Shown here in pieces: positions 48,882-56,491 of a stretch of 64,000 bases of DNA. Both the position numbers and the translations under genes were made by a program. The stretch comes from Akkermansiaceae bacterium (GTDB lineage: Bacteria; Verrucomicrobiota; Verrucomicrobiia; Verrucomicrobiales; Akkermansiaceae): contig JACKPZ010000001.1 of the NCBI GenBank assembly GCA_024233135.1, positions 1-64,000 on the forward strand, written 5' to 3'. The notes under the pieces are model-generated. The model did not search any database. It saw nothing but the letters and a program-made list of their open reading frames with translations, and had not been told where the DNA came from. Positions within the stretch are counted from its first letter, which is position 1. Every line of letters starts with the position of its first letter.

Positions 48882-49241
48882 AGTTTTGGTTCAGGTTTGA
48901 AGGGCCGGGCCGGGCTCCCGTAAGGGAACGATGCCGGTGCCGGTCGCGACGCCGCTGAACGAAATATACCTATCATATCGGCTCTAGTGGTTTCATGTGA
49001 CCATTTCGTGACCATATCGCAGGTAATCGAACAGGGTCGGAAGGCCGCCGGAGACGCGGGCCACTATTTGTCACGAAAGCGCCACACCAAGGCGGAGGAT
49101 GTGACACATTCGTCACAACGTGATCGTTGTCCGCACATGCGCCGGCGGCATGGTTCGCTGCATTTCCGCGAGGGCGTTCGGAACCCATCCACGATTCGGA
49201 CGTCCGGCCCATTCCAAAACACATCACTCACCACCAGAACC
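48882..49241. promoter_or_regulatory. 360-base region between divergent paralogous secreted-protein genes
   Basis: This is the shared upstream region of the PEP-CTERM gene (minus) and its paralogue (plus). It holds an 8-base direct repeat GTGACCAT at 48997-49004 and 49008-49015, spaced 11 bases apart, and a palindrome TGTGAC-N6-GTCACA at 49100-49117. It also holds GC-rich repeats near 48905-48930. No other gene is supported here. The palindrome matches the operator upstream of the TPS operon. Confidence 0.5.
49099..49118. promoter_or_regulatory. Palindromic operator upstream of the secreted-paralogue gene
   Basis: TGTGAC (49100-49105) and GTCACA (49112-49117) form an inverted repeat with a 6-base spacer, the same length and spacing as at 24907-24924. 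It lies 125 bases upstream of the 49242 ATG. Confidence 0.5.
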
Positions 49242-50294
49242 ATGAAGAACACCACGATTCGCAGCCTGCTCCTCGGAGCCCTTCTCCTCCCGCAAGCCAC
49301 GTTCGCAGCCAACCCCTCCTTCGCCCCGGGCGATCTCGTCATCCACTTCCAACAGCGCGACGGCACATCCCAACGTGTATACGCCCGCCTCGGCAGCGCC
49401 GCCCTCGACTTCCGCGGCGCCACCACCGGCCCCGGAGCTCCCGACATGCTCAACATCGTCAACATCAACGCCGAGCTCACCAGTGCCTTCGGGGCGAACT
49501 GGAAGGATGATGACAATCTTTTCGTCAGTGTCGCGGGAATCTATACCAATCTATCAACTCCAGTGGCGGTCAACGGCGACCCGGGCCGCACGCTCTATGT
49601 GGGATCTCCCCGCACGTCCGTGGGAGCCGTCGGCGTCGCGGCCTCCGCCCAGAAGAACACCAGCGGCAACACCGCGCACTCGAGTGGCGCCAACGCCATG
49701 CTCTCGATGCTCACGACCGACTTCGAGAACAACGGTTCCGACAACAAGGAGGTGATCGACTCATCTCCGAACAAACTTCTCGAGAACCACCCGTTCGTTC
49801 TCGGTGGAAGCCAGGGCACCGCCTACGGCACCTTTCCCGGTGGCGTTCAGCAGCAGGGTTCCGCCAGCGCGTGGGGAACCTTCGGCGGCGCCGGCGAGGT
49901 GGAGTTCGCCATCGACCTCTACCGCATCTATGCCGACACCTTCAACACCGACGCGAACCGCATCGAAGGGCCCCTCCGCCAAGGCACCTTCGAAGGCACC
50001 ATCACCGTCGATGCGGCGGGCAACGTCTCGTTCCTCTCACAGTCGGCCGCGGGGCCGTTCGATGTCGCCGTCGACAGCATCACCACCGGCTCCGGCTCGG
50101 TGTCCGGCAAGAAGGTGACGATCAACTTCACCGCCTCCGGTGATGTGGATGTCTATGCATCGGACAATCTTTCGAGTTGGTCCAAGATCGGAACCAGCGT
50201 GACCGCCTCGCCGTTCGTTGAGGACAACGTTGCGGACAGCAAGCGCTTCTTCGTCCTGGTGAAGGCCGGCGAGACCTATCCCCCCGCTCCGTAA
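49242..50294 (+). CDS. Secreted paralogue of the PEP-CTERM protein with a different C-terminus
   Basis: The 350-residue protein has a signal peptide (MKNTTIRSLLLGALLLPQATFA). The N-terminal about 265 residues are clearly paralogous to the gene at 47997: PSFAPGDLVIHFQQRDGTSQRVYARLG, FGANWKDDDNLFVS and FPGGVQQQGS...EVEFAIDLYRIYADTF are all shared. The PEP-CTERM tail is replaced by a roughly 85-residue beta-rich domain (VDVYASDNLSSWSKIG...) that probably belongs to a fibronectin/Ig-like group. The paralogue lacks a PEP-CTERM tail, so its anchoring differs. The ATG at 49242 places the signal at the start, and a strong terminator follows. Confidence 0.78.
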   Translation: MKNTTIRSLLLGALLLPQATFAANPSFAPGDLVIHFQQRDGTSQRVYARLGSAALDFRGATTGPGAPDMLNIVNINAELTSAFGANWKDDDNLFVSVAGIYTNLSTPVAVNGDPGRTLYVGSPRTSVGAVGVAASAQKNTSGNTAHSSGANAMLSMLTTDFENNGSDNKEVIDSSPNKLLENHPFVLGGSQGTAYGTFPGGVQQQGSASAWGTFGGAGEVEFAIDLYRIYADTFNTDANRIEGPLRQGTFEGTITVDAAGNVSFLSQSAAGPFDVAVDSITTGSGSVSGKKVTINFTASGDVDVYASDNLSSWSKIGTSVTASPFVEDNVADSKRFFVLVKAGETYPPAP

Positions 50295-50320
50295 GAACGC
50301 GGGCTTTCGTTCGACACTTC

Positions 50321-50357
50321 AAGGCCGCTGGTCACTCCCATGACCGGCGGCTTTTTC
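50321..50357 (+). terminator. Rho-independent terminator after the secreted paralogue
   Basis: GCCGCTGGTCA (50324-50334) pairs with TGACCGGCGGC (50341-50351), an 11-bp stem with one T-G wobble. A run of five T (50352-50356) follows. AAG upstream pairs with the first T residues, as in canonical terminators. Confidence 0.85.
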
Positions 50358-50380
50358 TTGTCCGGTTTCCTTGCCGGAAC

Positions 50381-51247
50381 TCAGGGATCCACCGCTGTGA
50401 CGGGCGGAGCGACGATCGGCGGGGTCACCGGGACGAGCGGTTCGCCGCCGGGCATCCCGGACTGCGGGCCAACCGGTCCGTTGCCGGGGAAATCGAGCGG
50501 GTTGCTCACCGCGGCGACGGATTCGGCCTCGGGTTCGATGATGGATTTGGAATCCTTCGAGCTTTTCGCGCTCTTCGCACTCTCGCCTTCCTCGCCGGCG
50601 TTGGCATCGTAGCGGGCCAGAAGCGCCTGGATCGCCGAGAGCGAGTCAGGCGCGGCGGCGATGGCGCACTGGGAAATGAGACGGACGTGTTCCGGCGCGG
50701 TGAGCATCGCGGTCTCGGTGATCGCCACCACGGTTTCGGTTTCCCCATCGGTGGCGCGGATGGCGGACTTGACCACCTCGCAGGCGCAGCCCGGGTTCAC
50801 ACGGATTTCGGATTCCACCGCTTCGAGGAGTTCGGACGGTTCGCGCTTCACGCGTTCTTCGACCGAAAGCCCGAGCCGCTGGCAGTCCTTCTCGACGGTT
50901 CCCGGCTCGCGATAAGCGGCGGATGCTTGTTCCAAATGCTTCGCGTCACTGGAGCCGCCGTCCGTGAGCGACCCAAAAGCCGGCGAGGCGCCGAGCACAT
51001 CCGCCGCGTTTCCGGAAACCGGGACCGAAACGACTCGCATCCCGTCCTCGAGAGTTCCGAGTTCCTGTTCCATGACCACCGAAGGGCCGTCCTGAATTGA
51101 CGAGCGCACCCGCTCGACCGCGGGCAGTTGCTGCGGGAACAAGATCATCGAGGACTCGGACGCACCCGGACCACCAAGGTCCTGGGCGGCAACGGGCGAA
51201 ATGACGCCGATCAACGACACGACAATGCGCAGTGAGTTGGTTTTCAT
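50381..51247 (-). CDS. Secreted Pro-rich hypothetical protein
   Basis: The 288-residue protein has a signal peptide (to about residue 21, VAAQ). A mid-domain around residues 125-215 carries PGCACEVVKSAIRAT and ETAMLTAPEHVRLISQCAIAAAPDSL, with Cys residues that could pair. The C-terminus is low-complexity and Pro-rich. I do not recognise a named family. The gene has a possible operator within about 25 bases upstream (51255-51273). It ends 87 bases after the paralogue stop, on the opposite strand, with the terminator between them. Confidence 0.65.
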   Translation of the reverse strand: MKTNSLRIVVSLIGVISPVAAQDLGGPGASESSMILFPQQLPAVERVRSSIQDGPSVVMEQELGTLEDGMRVVSVPVSGNAADVLGASPAFGSLTDGGSSDAKHLEQASAAYREPGTVEKDCQRLGLSVEERVKREPSELLEAVESEIRVNPGCACEVVKSAIRATDGETETVVAITETAMLTAPEHVRLISQCAIAAAPDSLSAIQALLARYDANAGEEGESAKSAKSSKDSKSIIEPEAESVAAVSNPLDFPGNGPVGPQSGMPGGEPLVPVTPPIVAPPVTAVDP

Positions 51248-51254
51248 GGGGAAC

Positions 51255-51273
51255 TGTGATCACATTTATCACA
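51255..51273. promoter_or_regulatory. TGTGAT-N7-ATCACA inverted repeat upstream of the Pro-rich gene
   Basis: TGTGAT (51255-51260) and ATCACA (51268-51273) form a 6-bp inverted repeat. The inner TGTGATCACA (51255-51264) is itself a palindrome. The site starts 8 bases upstream of the minus-strand ATG at 51247, close to the start codon, so it would act as a repressor site or lie in the 5' leader. Spacing differs by one base from the operators at 24906 and 49099, so the same regulator is possible but unproven. Confidence 0.3.
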
Positions 51274-51373
51274 ATCCCAAAAAAACGGGCAACCTGACTG
51301 TTCGCGTATCAAAAAAGTCTGGACATCCTAAAAAATATCCGCGGAGTTTCCTCGATCCGCACCTTTCCCCGCC

Positions 51374-52048
51374 TCATCCCCTGCGCCGTTCGAGCAGGAT
51401 GAGCATCAGAAACGAAAGGAACAACCCGAGTTCCTCCCTGGCGTCGAGGTTTCCGACCTTGTCGATCCGGAACCGGCCTTCCCAAAACGCCGGCTGCTTG
51501 GTGAGTTTCATCGCGGGGCTGCCGTCCGCACGGCTGGCAAGATAGCTCGGGTGCAGGAAATAGCCGCTGAACATGCCGATGATCGGCAGGTCGCCGAGGA
51601 TCGAGTCGAGCACCTTGGTCCACGGGTTTTCCTCGTGGATCGAAAAATCGGGCGCCTCGTCGCCGGGCTTGAAAACCTCGTAGTGGGCCTTCCACAGCGA
51701 CCGCCATCCGCGCCGACCGACACTGCCCAGCGCGATGCCCGCGGAATTGGTGAAGAAATAGCGGGCCGACCAGTCGATCACCTTGTTCGCCCGGATGTCG
51801 GCGAGTTTCGTCGCCTTGTTGCTGTCGGTCCAGATTTCGACGTGCTCCTTGAACTTGAGGAGCTTCTGCTTCGTGTAGAGCACCGTGCGGCCGTTGGCGT
51901 CGGTCACCGTCGCCTGGCTCGCGAAGGCGAGGATCTTGAACGACAGCGTCAATGGATACTGAAGCCCCTGAAGCTGGCGCGAAAGGTCATCGGTGGCGGG
52001 CGCTGCCGGAAGCGGCGGCGGAGCGTAGGGGTTCTCAGAGTCGTGCAC
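51374..52048 (-). CDS. LURP-one/scramblase-like beta-barrel protein, cytosolic
   Basis: The 224-residue protein starts at a GTG (52048) with HDSENPYAPPPLP, an NPYAPP-type N-terminus shared by many Planctomycetes/Verrucomicrobia proteins. The core has the LURP/tubby-like alternation: YPLTLSFKILAFASQATVTDANGRTVLYTKQK, IWTDSNKATKLADI and ITN-type YFFTNSAGIALGSVGRRG. No membrane helix is seen apart from a hydrophobic C-terminus LGLFLSFLMLILL. An open frame runs 53 codons further upstream but through the 17-bp tandem repeats, so it is less likely to be coding. Membrane-lipid binding is suggested by the family; the exact function is unknown. Confidence 0.6.
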   Translation of the reverse strand: MHDSENPYAPPPLPAAPATDDLSRQLQGLQYPLTLSFKILAFASQATVTDANGRTVLYTKQKLLKFKEHVEIWTDSNKATKLADIRANKVIDWSARYFFTNSAGIALGSVGRRGWRSLWKAHYEVFKPGDEAPDFSIHEENPWTKVLDSILGDLPIIGMFSGYFLHPSYLASRADGSPAMKLTKQPAFWEGRFRIDKVGNLDAREELGLFLSFLMLILLERRRG

Positions 52049-52105
52049 GGCCGGAGAAAACACCCAGCCGCCCGCGGAAACAAGCGGCTCGTTCGCTCGT
52101 TCGCA

Positions 52106-52185
52106 GACCGCGGAATCGACCGGACCGCAGAATCGACCGGACCGCAGAATCGACCGGACCGCAGAATCGACCGGACCGCGGAATC
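52106..52185. repeat. 17-bp tandem repeat, 4.7 copies
   Basis: The unit is GACCGC(A/G)GAATCGACCG. Four full copies start at 52106, 52123, 52140 and 52157, and a partial copy runs to 52185. The second to fourth copies are identical and only the first and the partial one carry the G variant. The unit is not a multiple of three. It lies 58 bases upstream of the LURP-like GTG, so copy-number change could alter the leader or promoter spacing. Confidence 0.85.
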
Positions 52186-52228
52186 CCGGAACCCAATTCC
52201 CGGACAAATCGCCACCTCTGCTTTATTT

Positions 52229-52243
52229 CATATTTTAAATATG
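52229..52243. promoter_or_regulatory. AT-rich palindrome, possible promoter or operator island
   Basis: CATATTT-T-AAATATG is a perfect 7-bp inverted repeat in an otherwise GC-rich region. On the minus strand it sits about 180 bases upstream of the LURP-like gene and includes TATGAAAT and TAAAAT, resembling -10 sequences. It may be the promoter of that gene or a regulator site; it has no other evident role. Confidence 0.35.
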
Positions 52244-52695
52244 TGATTTTTGGGGAACTCGGGGCGGTCGTGGCGGGAAGATCTGCGAAAGCCTATGGAA
52301 GCGGGAGAGCGACGAAGTCGTTCACCGGGTGATCGGGAGGTCTTTTCCGTGGGCTTCTGACTGCGTGCCTGTCGTTTGGCATTGTTTGGCACCCAGGATG
52401 ACCGGACGGATTTCCTCAAAGCCGCCGAGGTTCCACATGGGCACCGGTTTCAACCGACCCCACGGAGGGCGTAATCGGTTGTATTCCGATCATCGACGCA
52501 ACAACGCTGAGTGGGGGCGGATCAGCCTCGAAAGGAAAGCGGCCGACCACGAATGACGCGAAGACTACCAGGAAGTGCGGGTTTGGCAGGGCGGCAGGGA
52601 TCCCACATCGGCCGCACGGGCGCGACGCACCGGACCCTTCTGCTTTCCAGTCGATTGGCGTCCTTCGCGGGGGATCCCCGAACTCCTGTGATCGA

Positions 52696-54219
52696 TCAAT
52701 AGCTGCGGCCCCAGAGGACGCGGGTGGCGGTCTCGACGCCGGTGAGCACGCATTTTCCCGGTGCGCCCGGAAGTTTCACCGAGTCGAGCGGGATGCAGCG
52801 GATGGTGATCTTGTGTTGTTTCGAGAGCACTTCCTCCTGCTCCGGCGTACCGGCCCATGAAGTTAGAAGCCAGCCGGGGTTTTCCTGTCCCCAGTGGGCG
52901 TGGAATTCGTCGAGCGAGCCGCAGACGGTGATGTTCTCGTTGCGAAAAGCGGTCGCCCGATCGAGCAGGCTGCGGTGGATCTCGTCGAGGATCTCGGTGC
53001 TGTGACGGATGAAATCCTCCTTTTCCATGAACTCCTTGTCCTTGGCGGGCTTGTCGCGGCGCTGGACGCAGACCTTGCGCGACTCGACATCGCGCGGACC
53101 GATCTCGATGCGGATCGGCACGCCTTTCTTGATCCACTCCCACTTCTTCACCCCGCCGTTGATGTCGCGGTTGTCGACGTGGACGCGCAAGGGCTCTCCG
53201 CGATAGACTTGGTGGCGCAGGGTTTCCGCAAGCGCCATGCAGGAGGCGATGACCGCGTCGCGGCTGTCTTCCTTGGGGGTGATCGGCAGAATGACGACCT
53301 GCTGGGTGGCGACGCGCGGCGGGAGCACGAGGCCGTCGTCGTCGGAGTGGGCCATGATCAGGGTGCCGATCATGCGGGTCGAGACGCCCCATGACGTCGT
53401 GTAGGCGTGCTGCACCGCGCCGTCGCGGCCGGTGAACGAGATGTCCTGCGCCTTCGAGAAATTCTGGCCGAGGAAATGGGAGGTTCCGGCCTGGATGGCC
53501 TTCTTGTCCTGCACCATCGCCTCGACGGTGAGCGTGATGTCGGCACCGGGAAACCGTTCGTTTTCCGTCTTCTCGCCGGGGATCACGGGGATGGCGAGGT
53601 GGTCGCGGAGAAACTCTTCGTAGAGCCCATGGATCATCCGGGTTTCCTCCAGTGCCTCGGCCTCGGTCTCGTGGGCGGTGTGGCCTTCCTGCCAGAGAAA
53701 CTCGGCGGTGCGCAGAAACAAACGCGGGCGCATCTCCCAACGCATCACGTTGGCCCACTGGTTGATGAGCAAGGGCAGGTCGCGATACGACTCCGTCCAG
53801 CGCGCGAAGGCGGCTCCGATGATCGTCTCGGAGGTCGGCCGGATCACGTAGGGCTCGGCCAGTTCGCCGGTCGGGACCATCTTCGTCTTGCCGGTTTCCT
53901 CATCCTTTACCGCCTCCAGCCGGTGGTGGGTGACCACCGCGCACTCGGTGGCGAAGCCTTCGGCGTGCTCCGCTTCCTTTTCCAGATACGAAAGGGGGAT
54001 GAGCAGCGGGAAATACGCGTTCTGGTGGCCGGTGGCTTTGAATTTCCGGTCGAGCTGCTGCTGGATGAGTTCCCAGATGCCGTAGCCCCACGGCTTGATG
54101 ACCATGCAGCCGCGCGTCTCCGAGTTTTCGGCGAGGTCGGCGGCCTTGATGACTTGTTGATACCACTCGGGGAAATCCTGCGCCCGGGTGGGGGTGATGG
54201 CGGTCTTTTCGGCGGACAT
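52696..54219 (-). CDS. proS: Prolyl-tRNA synthetase (ProS type 3)
   Basis: The 507-residue protein charges tRNA-Pro. It starts ITPTRAQDFPEWYQQVIKAADLA with the class II motif 1 region and has PTSETIIGAAFARWTESYRDLP, motif 2-like MRPRLFLRTAEFLWQEGHTAH, and an anticodon-binding domain (LRVHVDNRDINGGVKKWEW). The C-terminus WGRSY matches the short archaeal-type ProS. The start is the ATG at 54219, where homology begins; the open frame extends upstream to 55080 over the next gene. It lies divergent from the Wzz-like gene. Confidence 0.96.
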   Translation of the reverse strand: MSAEKTAITPTRAQDFPEWYQQVIKAADLAENSETRGCMVIKPWGYGIWELIQQQLDRKFKATGHQNAYFPLLIPLSYLEKEAEHAEGFATECAVVTHHRLEAVKDEETGKTKMVPTGELAEPYVIRPTSETIIGAAFARWTESYRDLPLLINQWANVMRWEMRPRLFLRTAEFLWQEGHTAHETEAEALEETRMIHGLYEEFLRDHLAIPVIPGEKTENERFPGADITLTVEAMVQDKKAIQAGTSHFLGQNFSKAQDISFTGRDGAVQHAYTTSWGVSTRMIGTLIMAHSDDDGLVLPPRVATQQVVILPITPKEDSRDAVIASCMALAETLRHQVYRGEPLRVHVDNRDINGGVKKWEWIKKGVPIRIEIGPRDVESRKVCVQRRDKPAKDKEFMEKEDFIRHSTEILDEIHRSLLDRATAFRNENITVCGSLDEFHAHWGQENPGWLLTSWAGTPEQEEVLSKQHKITIRCIPLDSVKLPGAPGKCVLTGVETATRVLWGRSY

Positions 54220-54327
54220 GTTGCGTGGCCGGATTGGAACCGCGACCGCGGCCAAAGGCACGAAAAACTTCACGCCCGCCGGCAGATTCGTCTTGGAGGC
54301 CGGGAAACGGATGACCAACCTGCCAAC

Positions 54328-55230
54328 ATGTCGGAACCTCAAGACCAAGGCCGATTCCTGCCCTCCCGCGTGTACCGCCGCTGGGTCTGGCCGCTGCGGG
54401 CCTGCCTGTCCGTGCTGCCGATGGCGCTGCTGCTCTCCGGAATGTTCGCATTGTATTTCGGAGCGCAGAAATTCCGCAGCGAATCGTTGTTTCAGATCGA
54501 AAACGGCCCGTCGCCCGAGCAACTCGTCGCGATGATCCACTCGGACGCCGTCCTCAACCAGACCATCCGGAACCTGCACGGCGCGCTTGGCAACATCCAG
54601 AACGAGGACGCCCGCAAAGTCCTGCACCATACCACCGATGCGGACCTCGTCGAACCCGGCCCGCTCCTGCGCGTCCGGGCCACCCACACGTCGGCCCGGA
54701 CCGCCCAACAAGTCGCGATGGCCATGCCGGAAGCCTTGCTCACCGTCATCGACGGCGACCGCGTCGCACGCCACAAGGAACTCGCCGCGCGCCACGAACT
54801 CCAGATCGCCGATGCGCGGGCGTCCGCGGAGGAACAAAGTGTCCGGCTTTCCCGCCTCGAATCCGCATCTCCGCCCACCTCCCCGGCGGTCCTCGCACAA
54901 GCCCGCGAGGAATTGCGGATCGCCAACGAGGAAACCCGCCGCCTGCTCACGCTCCACAACGACCTCCTCAGGGAACAAGCAGCCGACCGACCACGGCTCT
55001 CGAACCATACCGACTCGCGCATCGCCAGCGGCCCCATCAGCCCCAAATACGGCGAAGAAATGGCCCGGATCGCCTGGCAATCCCTCGCCACCGGCCTCCT
55101 CGCCGCCCTGCTCATCCCCTATCTGCTCGAGCTCGTTTTCCCGCCCTTCCGCCGGCCCGCGAAACCCTCGCCCTCATGGGAAACCTCCGCGGCTTTGGAA
55201 AAATCCGTAATTCCCCGTGTGGGGGTTTGA
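54328..55230 (+). CDS. Wzz-like (chain-length determinant) inner-membrane protein
   Basis: The 300-residue protein has a first membrane helix at about 24-45 (ACLSVLPMALLLSGMFALYFG), a periplasmic region with a helical coiled-coil (about 160-225, with EELRIANEETRRLLTLHNDLLREQ), and a second helix at about 250-275 followed by a Pro-rich cytosolic tail. Two terminal helices around a periplasmic coiled coil match polysaccharide co-polymerase (Wzz/GumC-type) architecture. No sugar-transferase or O-antigen genes are beside it, so the role is inferred from topology only. The ATG at 54328 was selected because it starts right before the first helix. Confidence 0.55.
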   Translation: MSEPQDQGRFLPSRVYRRWVWPLRACLSVLPMALLLSGMFALYFGAQKFRSESLFQIENGPSPEQLVAMIHSDAVLNQTIRNLHGALGNIQNEDARKVLHHTTDADLVEPGPLLRVRATHTSARTAQQVAMAMPEALLTVIDGDRVARHKELAARHELQIADARASAEEQSVRLSRLESASPPTSPAVLAQAREELRIANEETRRLLTLHNDLLREQAADRPRLSNHTDSRIASGPISPKYGEEMARIAWQSLATGLLAALLIPYLLELVFPPFRRPAKPSPSWETSAALEKSVIPRVGV

Positions 55231-55285
55231 CACGCATCGGGCGACTTGCCAACTTTTCCGCACTGGAAATACAAACCCCGCGCGC

Positions 55286-55894
55286 ATGGCCGAAAACGAA
55301 AATCAACCACCCTCGCCGTCGAAGCAAACTTCGAGCGTCCCTCTCAAAAAGGAAACCGTCCGCGTGACGCTCAAGGCAGCCGATGCCCCGCCCGCGGTCC
55401 CTTCCTCCACGGTCCCGACCGCACCGCCGGTGAGGCCGCCGACTCCGCCGACGCCGACGGCCCCTGCCGCCGCTCCGACGCCCACCGGCGCCCCGCGTCC
55501 GGCACCGACGATCCCGCTGCGCACGCCCGGCGCTCCCACCGCCGGTGCCGCCGCTCCCGCGCCGACCATCAAGCTCGCCACCTCGGCCGCACCGCTTCCG
55601 ACCTCGCGCCCCGGCGCCGGCGGCGCGCCCAGCCTGCCGAAGGCGACCGTCCAGCTCTCCGCACCGACCGCGCCGCTCGGCACCGCGCCGACGCCGTCGC
55701 AGGCCAGCACCCTCCAGCTCGACGATGACGATGACGAAGAAGGCACCGACATGCCGGCGACCATCGTTTCGGGCGTCTGCCTCGTCGCGGCGATCGCCGT
55801 CCTCGCGTTCCAACTGATGATGGCCAACACCTGGATCAGCGTGACCGACAACCCGAAATCGGGCGACTGGTCGCAGCTCATCAGTTCCGAATAA
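55286..55894 (+). CDS. Pro/Ala-rich protein with C-terminal membrane helix
   Basis: The 202-residue protein begins MAENENQPPSPSKQTSSV. It is dominated by low-complexity Pro/Ala/Thr (about residues 30-140), an acidic patch LDDDDDEE near 142-149, and one hydrophobic helix at about 156-175 (IVSGVCLVAAIAVLAFQLMM). There are no catalytic motifs. By topology it is a tail- or single-pass membrane protein with a long disordered soluble part. It is followed 22 bases later by a 26-residue membrane peptide. Function unknown. Confidence 0.6.
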   Translation: MAENENQPPSPSKQTSSVPLKKETVRVTLKAADAPPAVPSSTVPTAPPVRPPTPPTPTAPAAAPTPTGAPRPAPTIPLRTPGAPTAGAAAPAPTIKLATSAAPLPTSRPGAGGAPSLPKATVQLSAPTAPLGTAPTPSQASTLQLDDDDDEEGTDMPATIVSGVCLVAAIAVLAFQLMMANTWISVTDNPKSGDWSQLISSE

Positions 55895-55916
55895 TCCACC
55901 CACCTCTTCCAAGCCC

Positions 55917-55997
55917 ATGGCTCTACCCATCATCAACACGATCCTCGCCGCATTGGTTCTCTATCTGGCCTTCGCCGCCGGATCGCTGCCACTGTGA
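55917..55997 (+). CDS. Very small membrane protein (26 residues)
   Basis: The reading frame ATG GCT CTA CCC ... CTG TGA encodes 26 residues, MALPIINTILAALVLYLAFA followed by AGSLPL. That is a single hydrophobic helix. It starts 22 bases after the stop of the Pro/Ala-rich gene and ends 29 bases before a long hairpin, so it is positioned as the last gene of a two-gene unit. The frame is too short for statistical proof. Coding is plausible because an 18-residue hydrophobic stretch begins at once and no stop intervenes. Confidence 0.4.
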   Translation: MALPIINTILAALVLYLAFAAGSLPL

Positions 55998-56025
55998 CCC
56001 GCCGAGGCGAGTCTCCGGATTCTAG

Positions 56026-56062
56026 CAAGAGCCGCCCTGCGCACACCGCAGGGCGGCTCTTG
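56026..56062 (+). terminator. Strong hairpin downstream of the small membrane protein
   Basis: CAAGAGCCGCCCTGC (56026-56040) pairs with GCAGGGCGGCTCTTG (56048-56062), a perfect 15-bp stem with a 7-base loop. It is followed by ACGTTTCC and so lacks a full T-run. It may terminate the transcript of the two genes upstream and separates them from trxA. Confidence 0.6.
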
Positions 56063-56094
56063 ACGTTTCCGGGGACGCGCTCCATGTTCCGCGC

Positions 56095-56415
56095 ATGGCA
56101 CTCAAACTTGACGACAGCAATTTCCAATCCGAAGTGATCGACTCCGACGTGCCCGTCCTCGTGGACTTCTGGGCGGAATGGTGCGGCCCCTGCAAAATGA
56201 TCGGACCGATCATCGATCAACTCTCCTCCGAAGTCGACGGCACCGCCAAGGTCGGCAAGGTGAACGTGGACGAAGCCCGCGAGCTCGCGGTGAAATACAA
56301 CGTCCGCTCGATCCCCCTGCTCCTGTTTTTCAAGAACGGCGAGGTGAAGGACCAGATCGTCGGCGCCGGCGTCTCCAAGGAGCAGCTCAAGGCGAAACTG
56401 AGCGCTTTGGCCTGA
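56095..56415 (+). CDS. trxA: Thioredoxin
   Basis: The 106-residue protein has the active-site motif WCGPCK (Cys30, Cys33) and the downstream cis-Pro (VRSIPLLLFFKNG). The length and fold are those of cytosolic TrxA, the general protein-disulfide reductase. There is no signal peptide. It is monocistronic between a terminator-like hairpin and a minus-strand HTH gene. Confidence 0.97.
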   Translation: MALKLDDSNFQSEVIDSDVPVLVDFWAEWCGPCKMIGPIIDQLSSEVDGTAKVGKVNVDEARELAVKYNVRSIPLLLFFKNGEVKDQIVGAGVSKEQLKAKLSALA

Positions 56416-56491
56416 TCCGCGGTTGCGAATCTTCTCAACGCCGGTCCGGTCCGTCCGGGCCGGCGTTTTCGTGTTCAGAAACGGGTGCCTT

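Larger units (their letters stand above)
52049..52695. other. 647-base non-coding region with tandem repeat and AT-rich palindrome
   Basis: Between the GTG start of the LURP-like gene and the end of proS no gene is supported. It holds 4.7 copies of a 17-bp tandem repeat (52106-52185) and an AT-rich palindrome (52229-52243). The remaining 450 bases show direct repeats of GTTTGGCA near 52373-52390 and several short open frames without homology or codon bias. Confidence 0.5.

Noticed and set aside
52106..52185. CRISPR array
   Set aside because: The units are 17 bp, directly abutting, with no spacers, so it is a simple tandem repeat.
52329..52556. A 75-codon frame in the gap before proS
   Set aside because: It has no recognisable domain, an unusual composition, and no context; probably spurious.
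54220..55080. Extension of proS upstream to 55080
   Set aside because: Prolyl-tRNA synthetase homology starts at 54219, and the extra stretch lies opposite the Wzz-like gene.
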